Shown here piece after piece: positions 7,719 to 14,135 of a DNA stretch of 14,274 nucleotides. The first letter of the stretch is position 1, and every line of letters begins with the position of its first letter. Source of the stretch: Citricoccus sp. WCRC_4 (lineage in GTDB: Bacteria; Actinomycetota; Actinomycetes; Actinomycetales; Micrococcaceae); contig JAPFFX010000069.1 in assembly GCA_026645375.1 (NCBI GenBank), positions 1 to 14,274 on the forward strand. The letters are read 5' to 3'. The position numbers and the translations under genes are program-made. The notes beneath the pieces were generated by a model. The model did no database searches. It was not told where the DNA came from and saw nothing but the letters and a program-made list of their open reading frames with translations.

Positions 7719-7738
7719 CCGCAGGACATCTCCTGCGG
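7719..7738 (-). terminator. First hairpin after the M24 gene
   Basis: Perfect 8-bp stem CCGCAGGA (7719-7726) and TCCTGCGG (7731-7738) with a four-base loop, 21 bp beyond the M24 stop codon. Together with the hairpin at 7673-7705 it forms a tandem pair. No T-tract follows, so it could also act as a 3'-end stabilising stem. Confidence 0.5.
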
Positions 7739-7759
7739 GGCGGCCCGGCGGGTCCGGGA

Positions 7760-9412
7760 TCAGCGAAGGGTCAGGTTGTAGGTCCGGGACTCGCCGATGT
7801 ACCAGAGGTCCTCCGTGCCGATGGCATGGTCCCCGTATCGCCAGGGGATCTCGGCAGCCCCGTAACTGCCCGCGGTGAGGACGTGGGTGTACCCGGGCCG
7901 GAGCTCATTGGCGAATGATTCTTGCTTGCCCATCAGGTGACCTACGTTGCGCTTGCTGTACTCCGCATTGAAATCGACCTCATGCCCGAGCAGGCCGATC
8001 TCGATCATGCGCGGACGCACGTCTTCGAGGTACTTCAGGGTGTTCGCGTGCACGTCCTCACAGACCATTCCGGGTCGGAGGCTCTCGATGATGCCCTCCC
8101 GCACTGCGGTCGTGAGCAACTCATACGCCTCCTTCCCGTTCTCGGTGCGCAGCACTGACCTGGCCATGTCCGAGGTCGCGAGGGTCACCCCATCGACGGC
8201 GACCTTGACGCCGGCGTCGAGCTGCACGCATTTCGTCTCCCCGTCGATGGGGAAGTCCACCGGCGGGCCGGGGAACAGCATGCGCGATGACGAGTGCAGA
8301 TTCGTGAAGTACGGTTCGACCGCGAAGGGGATCTCGTGATCGATGCGGAACTGCTGGATATTGCGGAGGTACTCCGCGTAGGCGTCCAGCTCACTGATGG
8401 CCAGCCCCGCATCGAGCTGGTCATGGATCCACTGCACCGTCTTCTCTATGGCCGTGACGCTCGTGCGCGCGGCGACCACCTGGAAGGCCAGGTCCTCATG
8501 ATCTCGCAGGTCGCGCCACGATCCCAGCGGCCGGGAGGCCGACACGAGGGTCGTCCCGTGCCCGACGAGTTCGAGAGCGAGTCCGGTGGTCTCCCACTGC
8601 TCCTCGAACGCCAGCCGACCGGTCCCGGCGATGGCGGTGATCGCCTCTGACGCTGACGCGTAGTGCCCCACCGGGACACCGGGCAGGTCCGTCACGGTGT
8701 CTTCGGCGATGATGACGACTCGCTCGTCACTCGCGGTCCACAGGGCGAAGGCTCCCTGGCGGGCGCGAATACCGGTCAGCTCGGTGAAATTGGGCGGCGA
8801 GGAGATCAGCACCGCCTGAACGCCCAGATCGTCCGAGAGGGTCTTCAGGCTGTCGTACCGGGTGTCGAGACTGTGCGTCAACTCGTTCTCCAGGCCGTGC
8901 AGGGCCGGTACCTGGTCGATGAGCCCCTTGGCCACCCTCACGCCTTCTTCACGCCAGGAGGAGAACGCCTCGAGCACCCTGGACTTGTCGACCGTGTAGG
9001 CGACGACCCGTCGCGGTTCTCCACCACGGGGCACCTCGACGCTCACCTCACCCGAGATCCCCAGATAGTGGACATAGGGAGCACGGGCATCGAGCTCCAC
9101 CGCCCCGCCTCCCGAGAGTTCCCTGACCAGGGCGGGAAGCGAGGGCGAAGCCTCGCTGTCCTCGACGATGCGGGCGTCGATCGTGACCCACGGTTCGTAG
9201 AAGCGCACCTGATCCGGGCTGACGCCCGCGGAGAACACGTTGCCCTGCTCCTGCTGGCGCACTAGGAGCACCTCCCGCCCATCCTGCTCGGCGATCAGGG
9301 GTATAACGAAACGATGCGAGTCCAGGCGGATCGCGGTGAACAACATGCTTTCGAGGGGGTGAAACCCGTAACGATCGGCGACGGCTTGCGGGTCACAGAC
9401 AATGCGCAACAT
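7760..9412 (-). CDS. Three-domain M24 (creatinase/prolidase fold) protein, divergent active site
   Basis: A 550-residue protein. Residues about 185-300 resemble a creatinase N-terminal domain (GVQAVLISSPPNFTELTG). About 305-550 is a pita-bread M24 domain. Residues 1-180 form an additional N-terminal region that may be a second creatinase-like domain, as in large aminopeptidases P. Possible metal ligands Asp399 (VQLDAG), Asp415 (TSDMAR), His492 (VGHLMG) and Glu534 (GTEDLW) are visible. The fourth ligand, normally Glu in TIEPG, aligns with Thr513 in the segment LTAGSYG. The His normally about ten residues before the first Asp aligns with FPG. The Asp-Asp gap is 16 instead of the usual 11. It is therefore probably not an ordinary Xaa-Pro peptidase; a creatinase-like C-N hydrolase or a small-molecule hydrolase or lyase is possible. 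The ATG at 9412 has AGGAG upstream, preferred over the TTG at 9445. It lies 45 bp after the ATPase gene and is last in the operon. Confidence 0.8.
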   Translation of the reverse strand: MLRIVCDPQAVADRYGFHPLESMLFTAIRLDSHRFVIPLIAEQDGREVLLVRQQEQGNVFSAGVSPDQVRFYEPWVTIDARIVEDSEASPSLPALVRELSGGGAVELDARAPYVHYLGISGEVSVEVPRGGEPRRVVAYTVDKSRVLEAFSSWREEGVRVAKGLIDQVPALHGLENELTHSLDTRYDSLKTLSDDLGVQAVLISSPPNFTELTGIRARQGAFALWTASDERVVIIAEDTVTDLPGVPVGHYASASEAITAIAGTGRLAFEEQWETTGLALELVGHGTTLVSASRPLGSWRDLRDHEDLAFQVVAARTSVTAIEKTVQWIHDQLDAGLAISELDAYAEYLRNIQQFRIDHEIPFAVEPYFTNLHSSSRMLFPGPPVDFPIDGETKCVQLDAGVKVAVDGVTLATSDMARSVLRTENGKEAYELLTTAVREGIIESLRPGMVCEDVHANTLKYLEDVRPRMIEIGLLGHEVDFNAEYSKRNVGHLMGKQESFANELRPGYTHVLTAGSYGAAEIPWRYGDHAIGTEDLWYIGESRTYNLTLR

Positions 9413-9457
9413 CAAACTCTCTCCTAAAGACTGTTCCTGGGACAAGGAATCGGCGGG

Positions 9458-10237
9458 TCAGCTGATGGCGCCAGAGACGCCGATGAGGGACTCGACCTGG
9501 GCCACGTACCGGGCGAAGTCATCGGAGTACCGGTGCTCCTTCGTCCTGAGCCGGGGTAGATCCACCTTGATGTCAGCGATGATCCGGCCTGGACGGTCCC
9601 CCACCACGACGACGCGGTCCCCCAGCCACACGGCCTCCGGGATACTGTGCGTCACGAAGAGCACGCTCCGCTTCGTCTCCTGCCAGATGCGCTGGAGCTC
9701 GATGTTCATCGAATCGCGCGTCATGGCATCCAGGGCACCGAAGGGCTCGTCCATGAGCAGGATCTCGGGGTGCGACACGAGCGCCCGGCAGATGGCCACG
9801 CGCTGCTGCATGCCGCCGCTCAACTCGTACGAGTATTTCTTGGCCTTGTCCCCCAGGCCGACGAGGTCCAGGAGTTCCAGTCCATACTCCCGGCTCTGCC
9901 TGGTCGCCCTCTTCCGGAATTCCATCGGTAACATGACGTTGTCGAGGTTGTTCCTCCAGGGCAGGAGCACAGGGCTCTGGAAGACCATGGCGATGTCATG
10001 CAGCGCCTCGTTGACGTCCCGGCCCCGGACCTGCACCTCACCGGCGGTGTTCTTGACGAGCCCGGAGATGATCTTCAACAGCGTGGTCTTTCCGCTGCCC
10101 GACTGTCCTACTATCGAGACGAATTCTCCGGATGCAACGTCGAAGTTGCACCCCTGGAGTACCTGGTTCTCGAGTCCGTCGCGGGACCTGTAGGTCATCC
10201 CGACGTCCTGCACACTGATCACTGGCTGATCTTGCAT
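9458..10237 (-). CDS. ABC transporter ATP-binding protein (NitT/TauT type)
   Basis: Cytoplasmic ATPase of 259 residues that powers the importer formed with the neighbouring permease and binding protein. Walker A GQSGSGKTT is at 44-52 (Lys50), the Q-loop Gln87 in VFQSPVLLPW, the signature LSGGMQQR at 139-146, Walker B ILLMDEP at 159-165 (Glu164) and the switch His197 in FVTHSIPEAVWLGDRV. The LLPW after the Q-loop and the EAVWLGDRVVV context are characteristic of the SsuB/TauB/ThiZ group. The ATG at 10237 has GGAG upstream at a good distance. It is 27 bp after the binding-protein gene and 45 bp before the M24 gene. The imported compound is not evident. Confidence 0.94.
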   Translation of the reverse strand: MQDQPVISVQDVGMTYRSRDGLENQVLQGCNFDVASGEFVSIVGQSGSGKTTLLKIISGLVKNTAGEVQVRGRDVNEALHDIAMVFQSPVLLPWRNNLDNVMLPMEFRKRATRQSREYGLELLDLVGLGDKAKKYSYELSGGMQQRVAICRALVSHPEILLMDEPFGALDAMTRDSMNIELQRIWQETKRSVLFVTHSIPEAVWLGDRVVVVGDRPGRIIADIKVDLPRLRTKEHRYSDDFARYVAQVESLIGVSGAIS

Positions 10238-10264
10238 AACGACTGCTCCGTTCCTGATTCGCGA

Positions 10265-11323
10265 TTAGTCTTCTTCAGGCGACGCGATGTCCTCGCCCGG
10301 CTTGATCTCTGAGAGGAACTCGTTCGTGTAGACGCTCGAGGCCTCGAGATCCTGAGGATTCTCGAGCCCGAGGTAGTCCCCCGCGACGTCGATGAAGGCC
10401 TGAGTGCCCTGATCGCTCATGGCCCCGAACCCGAGTTCCTCGTTCTCCTCGGTCCAGCTCAGACTGCACTGACCCTCGATCGCCACCTCCACGGTCTCCG
10501 GCGCGAAGCCCGACACCTCGGCCGTGAAGTCTGCGGCGGCCTCCTCCGGGTTCTGGCACGCCCACAGGTATCCCCGCTGCATCGCCGAGTTGAACCGCTT
10601 GACCAGGTCCGGATCGTTCTCGAGCTTGTCCTCGGACGTGACGATCCCGTTGCCGTAGTAGCTGACGCCGAGGTCGGCCCACTTCAGGACCACGGGCTCC
10701 ACTCCCTCGCCGATGAGCACCGGCTCATCGGACACGAAGAGCGAGATGTTGGCATCCCACTGCTTGGCCAGCAGGCCGGGGATCTTCGACTCGCCCGAGG
10801 CGTGCACGACCTCGACGTCAGACTCTCCCAGCCCGGCGGCCTCAACCGCGAGGGGCCAGAGCGCCGTCATCGCTCCCGCCCCCTCGGTGGCGACGGTCTT
10901 GCCCTTCAGGTCGGACCAGTCGGCAATGCCGCTGTCGGGGAGGGCCAGCGTCGCGTAAGCCGAGCTCCCCTGGACGAGGTTGATCTGCTTGACCGCGGCT
11001 CCCTCGCCCTTGTTGAGGATGGTGACCCCGTAGTCGGCCCAGCCGAAGTCGACCCGACCCGCGTCGACCGAGGTGACCGTGTTGTTGGACCCCGAACCGG
11101 GCATGATCTCGAGGGCGATACCCTCCTCTTCGAAAAAACCCTGCGCCACGGCCGAGAAGAACGGCGCGTGCTTGGGCAGGAAGGCCACGTCGGTCATGAG
11201 CGTGATGTCATCCAGTTGGCCCTCCGTATCCCCAGCGGCACTGGAACACGCCGTGAGGGCGAGGGCCGCACAGGACAGTGACGCTGCAGCGAGGGTGAGA
11301 CGGTGGGTGAACAGGTTCTTCAT
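10265..11323 (-). CDS. ABC transporter substrate-binding lipoprotein, NMT1/THI5-like (SsuA/ThiY superfamily)
   Basis: Extracytoplasmic binding protein of 352 residues anchored as a lipoprotein: a basic N-terminus (MKNLFTHR), a hydrophobic stretch and a lipobox LTAC with the modified Cys at residue 26. The mature part has the NMT1/ThiY pattern: FLPKHAPFFSAVAQGFFEEEGI, then DAGRVDFGWADYG and DLKGKTVATEGAGA. The superfamily binds sulfonates, nitrate, taurine, thiamine pyrimidine precursors, riboflavin and other small molecules, so the ligand cannot be named. The C-terminus is acidic. The ATG at 11323 has AAGGAA upstream. It lies 56 bp after the permease gene. No second binding protein is present, so this one sets the specificity of the importer. 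Confidence 0.93.
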   Translation of the reverse strand: MKNLFTHRLTLAAASLSCAALALTACSSAAGDTEGQLDDITLMTDVAFLPKHAPFFSAVAQGFFEEEGIALEIMPGSGSNNTVTSVDAGRVDFGWADYGVTILNKGEGAAVKQINLVQGSSAYATLALPDSGIADWSDLKGKTVATEGAGAMTALWPLAVEAAGLGESDVEVVHASGESKIPGLLAKQWDANISLFVSDEPVLIGEGVEPVVLKWADLGVSYYGNGIVTSEDKLENDPDLVKRFNSAMQRGYLWACQNPEEAAADFTAEVSGFAPETVEVAIEGQCSLSWTEENEELGFGAMSDQGTQAFIDVAGDYLGLENPQDLEASSVYTNEFLSEIKPGEDIASPEED

Positions 11324-11379
11324 GGTGTTCCTTAAGTCGGGTCGTGGGGAGACAGGCTCGTGAGTGCCTCGGCAGAGGA

Positions 11380-12237
11380 CTACTTGCTGTAGTTCCGCCA
11401 GGGAAGAAGGCGTTGCGCCAGCACGCTGATGAGGAAGAAGAAGATGAGGGAGATGGCCGCCAGCACCATGAAGGCAGCGAACATCGAGGGCAGGTCTACC
11501 TGGCTGTTCGCCAGCAGGATCACGTAGCCCAGACCGGACGAGCCCGCGATGAACTCACCGACGACGGCGCCGCCGACGGCGAGGGAGATGGAGATCTTGG
11601 CGCCGGAGAAGATCGACGGCAGGGCGTAGATGAACTCGATCTTCGTCATCTGCATCCACCTGCCGGCCCTGTTGATCCTGGCCAGTTCCTTCAGTTCGTT
11701 GGGGACGGACGACAGTCCGTCGAAGGTGTTGATCACCAGGGGGAAGAAGGCGATGGCCATCGCCACGAAGGCCTTGGACTCGAACCCGAAACCGAACCAC
11801 ACGATGAACAGCGGAGCGAGGGCAACCTTGGGAATGGTGTCGATCGCGATCAGCGTCGGATACAGGAAGTGCCGCATCGCGGGGATGTAGTACAGGACGG
11901 CCCCGCACAGGACGCCCAGGGCGGTGCCGAGCGCGAAGCCTGCCAGGGCCTCCTGCACCGTGATAAAGGCGTTCTCCATGAAGTACTCGGGGCGGGCGAA
12001 GAACTCCTGCACCGCCGACAGCGGCCCGACCATGAGGTACTCGGGGAGGCGCAGGAGGAGCACCGCGAGCTCCCACAGCGCCAGGACCCCCACGACGCCG
12101 ACCACCGCCTTGACCGCATTGACGACGCCGACCGGCACCGATTGCCCCTGCCGGCGCTGCGGGGCCACTTCTGGAGACTTCTCCGGGGAGGCCGCGCCGA
12201 CCCTCATCGTGCTCTCTACTGGCATTGCCTGACTCAT
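11380..12237 (-). CDS. ABC transporter permease (NitT/TauT type, BPD_transp_1)
   Basis: Membrane subunit of 285 residues. A polar 35-residue N-terminus precedes about six membrane segments (near 38-62, 96-118, 125-147, 152-172, 212-232 and 252-273). The cytoplasmic coupling loop is visible as ELARINRAGRWMQMTKIEFI followed by ALP at about 184-207, matching the EAA-G-LP motif. FAALGT-like and GSSGLGYVI (233-240) segments are typical of SsuC/ThiX permeases. The ATG at 12237 has GGAG five bases upstream. The frame is open to a GTG at 12294 with poorer context. It is the first gene of a four-gene operon (permease, binding protein, ATPase, M24 protein) reading away from ridA. Confidence 0.93.
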   Translation of the reverse strand: MSQAMPVESTMRVGAASPEKSPEVAPQRRQGQSVPVGVVNAVKAVVGVVGVLALWELAVLLLRLPEYLMVGPLSAVQEFFARPEYFMENAFITVQEALAGFALGTALGVLCGAVLYYIPAMRHFLYPTLIAIDTIPKVALAPLFIVWFGFGFESKAFVAMAIAFFPLVINTFDGLSSVPNELKELARINRAGRWMQMTKIEFIYALPSIFSGAKISISLAVGGAVVGEFIAGSSGLGYVILLANSQVDLPSMFAAFMVLAAISLIFFFLISVLAQRLLPWRNYSK

Positions 12238-12339
12238 GGCTACTCCAAACGCGTTCTGGTCCGGAAGATCGTTCTTCCGTCGGATGTTCCTCACGCCTCG
12301 GCTCGACAGTGAGGCCGATCACACGGAGGTGTTCAATCC

Positions 12340-12369
12340 AGTATCGAAGCGTGGACCATACCTGTCTAA
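12340..12369 (-). promoter_or_regulatory. Probable promoter of the permease-SBP-ATPase-M24 operon
   Basis: On the minus strand, TTAGAC (12369-12364) and, after 18 nt, GATACT (12345-12340), a good -10. AGGTAT directly follows the -35. This matches the promoter boxes of kdgD and ridA in 10 of 12 positions. The predicted start is near 12333, leaving a leader of about 96 nt. Confidence 0.5.
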
Positions 12370-12501
12370 CACCTCTTGGGCATGCAGTGATGCTCATACG
12401 GAATCACGACCGACGAGGTGTCACGGCACCCTGGAGCACCGCAGGAGGCGCGGACCACGCGTCGTGATACCGCGATGGCATGAGAGCAAACCCAAATGGT
12501 C

Positions 12502-12531
12502 TTGGACAGGCATCAGGTCCCCTGAGACGCT
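12502..12531 (+). promoter_or_regulatory. Probable promoter of ridA
   Basis: TTGGAC (12502-12507), 18-nt spacer, GACGCT (12526-12531). AGGCAT follows the -35 exactly as at kdgD; the 13-mer CTTGGACAGGCAT is identical in the two places. The -10 is weak (only the A at position 2 and the final T are kept), so an activator may be needed. The predicted leader is about 33 nt. Confidence 0.4.
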
Positions 12532-12570
12532 CGAATCGACCATCACTGCCCGTCCACGAGGAGTTTCCCC

Positions 12571-13071
12571 ATGCTGAGTCCATCCCCAGGCCAGGGGCCA
12601 CACGCCGTAAACGGTGTCCGCGACCGGTTGCGCGAGGCCGGCATTCGCCTCCCCAGGGCGGCAGCGCCGAATTACAGCTACGTTGCGGTGCAGACGTGGG
12701 GTGAACTGGCCTTCGTCTCTGGCCAGATCCCCAAGGACGACGGCCGGCTCGCCTATGAGGGGCGCGTCGGCGAGGACCGCACCCTGGACGAGGCGGTGGC
12801 GGCGGCCGAGTTGTGCGCTGCCAACGCGTTGGCCCAACTGGACAGCACCGTCGGCCTGGAACGGATCGCGCGGGTGCTCAAGCTCAATGGATACGTGGCC
12901 AGCACGGACGACTTCGTCGAGCATCCCAGCGTCATCGAGGGCGCCTCCCGGTTCCTGGAGGCAGCCCTCGGTGAGCGCGGGCGCCATGCTCGCACGGCGT
13001 TGGGCGTGTCCCGATTGCCCGCCAACGCGCTCGTCGAGATCGAACTCGTCGCGGGCCTGCACCCGGCATAG
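12571..13071 (+). CDS. RidA (YjgF/YER057c/UK114) family protein
   Basis: A 166-residue Rid-superfamily protein of the longer type of about 150 residues. RidA enzymes hydrolyse enamine/imine intermediates to ketones and ammonia; other subfamilies act in catabolic pathways. Conserved elements are AFVSGQIP (47-54), a central helix with AANALAQLDSTVG (83-95), VLKLNGYVASTDDF (102-115), and HARTALGVSRLPANALVEIELVA (139-161). Arg141 and Glu156 keep the Arg-N14-Glu pair that binds the substrate carboxylate in active RidA. The ATG at 12571 follows GAGGAG eight bases upstream. It is divergent from the ABC/M24 operon, shares its promoter box, and is followed 80 bp later by the LysR gene. It may remove a reactive imine made during breakdown of the imported compound (inference). 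Confidence 0.92.
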   Translation: MLSPSPGQGPHAVNGVRDRLREAGIRLPRAAAPNYSYVAVQTWGELAFVSGQIPKDDGRLAYEGRVGEDRTLDEAVAAAELCAANALAQLDSTVGLERIARVLKLNGYVASTDDFVEHPSVIEGASRFLEAALGERGRHARTALGVSRLPANALVEIELVAGLHPA

Positions 13072-13087
13072 GGCACCCCCGGTGCTC
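13071..13087 (+). terminator. Short hairpin at the ridA stop codon
   Basis: GGGCACC (13071-13077), loop CCC, GGTGCTC (13081-13087). The stem is seven base pairs with one G-T pair and has no T-tract. It is a weak candidate for ending ridA transcription before lysR. Confidence 0.3.
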
Positions 13088-13151
13088 CGGACCGTCGCCC
13101 CTGATCACCGGCCTCATCGCGTCGTCCGGCCTCCATGCTCGGTGATAGCGT

Positions 13152-14048
13152 GTGGGTATCGTGTATTCACTCGACCAGGTCCGCGCGTTCATAGCCGTTG
13201 CGGAGGAACTGCATTTCGGGCGAGCGGCGGAGCGCCTGAGCATGACGCAGCCTCCACTGAGCCGGCAGATCCAGCGTCTGGAGGCCGCCGTCGGGGTCCA
13301 GCTCCTCGCCCGCAACAACCGGCGTGTCGAACTGACGGAAGCGGGCAGTGCCTTCCTCGTGGAATCACGACGCCTGCTGAGCGTGGCGGATGCGGCACCC
13401 GAGGTCGCGAGACTCGTCGCCGCCGGATCGGTCGGGGTATTGCGCATCGGATTTACGGCCGCGAGCGCCTTTGACCTGATGGGAACGGTACTGAATCGCA
13501 TCGCCGAGGCCATGCCGGAGGTTTCCGTCGAGGTGAAGGAGATGGTCACCCGCGATCAGCTGACCGCTATGGACCACGGCGAGATCGACCTGGCCATCGG
13601 GCGCCCCTCCGCCGACCCGGACATCTACCACTCACGGGCCCTCAAGAGCGAGGCCCTGGTCGTCGCGCTTCCCGCAGACCATCCCCTCGCCAAGCGCACT
13701 CGCCCGCTCACCACGGACGATCTGGTCAACGAGGAACTGATCATGCACTCCCCCGTGGATGCGAAGTATTTCTACGACATCGTGGTGCGCATGCTCCCGG
13801 TGTCCCGTTGGAGGTACGCGCACACGGTCAGCCAGATCCTGACCATGGTCGGGCTCGTCGCTGCCGGACGCGGGATCGCCTTCGTGCCGGCCTCTGCGTC
13901 CCAACTGGGATTCGGGAAAGTGAAGTTCGTGCCTATCGTGACGCACGAACCTCGACCCGTCGAGCTCCATGCGATATGGCGCAGGGATGAACGTCGGAGG
14001 ATCGTGCACCGTGCGTTGGAGCACCTACATCCCGAGAACCTGTCTTAG
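13152..14048 (+). CDS. LysR-type transcriptional regulator
   Basis: A DNA-binding regulator of about 298 residues. The N-terminal winged helix-turn-helix is clear: LDQVRAFIAVAEELHFGRAAERLSMTQPPLSRQI and the linker start QRLEAAVGVQLLARNNRRVELTEAG (residues about 7-65). The effector-binding domain starts near LRIGFTAAS (97) and contains LVVALPADHPLA. TVSQILTMVGLVAAGRGIAFVPAS is the usual segment near the C-terminus. The start is a GTG at 13152 or, three codons on, at 13161. Neither has a clear ribosome site. TAGCGT at 13146-13151 would place a transcript start almost on the second GTG, so a leaderless message is possible. LysR proteins often control the adjacent divergent operon, so the ABC/M24 operon and ridA are the likely targets. 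Confidence 0.93.
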   Translation: MGIVYSLDQVRAFIAVAEELHFGRAAERLSMTQPPLSRQIQRLEAAVGVQLLARNNRRVELTEAGSAFLVESRRLLSVADAAPEVARLVAAGSVGVLRIGFTAASAFDLMGTVLNRIAEAMPEVSVEVKEMVTRDQLTAMDHGEIDLAIGRPSADPDIYHSRALKSEALVVALPADHPLAKRTRPLTTDDLVNEELIMHSPVDAKYFYDIVVRMLPVSRWRYAHTVSQILTMVGLVAAGRGIAFVPASASQLGFGKVKFVPIVTHEPRPVELHAIWRRDERRRIVHRALEHLHPENLS

Positions 14049-14074
14049 TCCGACCCGTACTGATGGCCAACGAA

Positions 14075-14115
14075 TGACGTTCCCGGGCCTGCTTGATGGG
14101 CGCCCGGGAACGTCA
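14075..14115. terminator. Bidirectional terminator between lysR and guaB
   Basis: Perfect 14-bp inverted repeat TGACGTTCCCGGGC (14075-14088) and GCCCGGGAACGTCA (14102-14115) with a 13-nt loop, placed between two converging genes. No strong T-tract is seen on either side. Its position and stem strength make termination in both directions likely. Confidence 0.8.
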
Positions 14116-14135
14116 CGCTGGGCGGTATGGATCCG

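Larger units (their letters stand above)
7331..7759. other. Intergenic region between the M24 gene and the glucarate operon (429 bp)
   Basis: No convincing gene is seen. The part near kdgD (about 7400-7480) is richer in A/T and holds a promoter-like element and two inverted repeats. The part near the M24 stop (7673-7738) holds two strong hairpins. The short open frames here have no family features and no matching ribosome binding sites. Confidence 0.7.
12238..12570. other. Divergent regulatory region between the ABC/M24 operon and ridA (333 bp)
   Basis: No supported gene. It carries two outward-facing promoters built on the same box (see the separate entries), a separated inverted repeat ATCACGAC (12403-12410) and GTCGTGAT (12461-12468), and a small palindrome TCAGG-TCC-CCTGA (12513-12525) inside the ridA promoter spacer. 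The short open frames across it look like chance. Confidence 0.7.

Noticed and set aside
5744..7918. 724-codon plus-strand open frame crossing the kdgD promoter region
   Set aside because: It is antisense to the dehydrogenase and kdgD, with shadow-like composition and no domain features.
12513..12560. Possible TPP riboswitch, suggested by CTGAGA and a ThiY-like binding protein nearby
   Set aside because: Only the short CTGAGA matches. The other conserved TPP aptamer parts are absent, it is on the ridA strand rather than the ABC strand, and it overlaps the proposed ridA -10.
12399..13371. GGAATCACGAC present both in the divergent region and inside lysR
   Set aside because: The second copy is in coding sequence with no other regulatory features. 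An 11-mer match in 14 kb is expected by chance.
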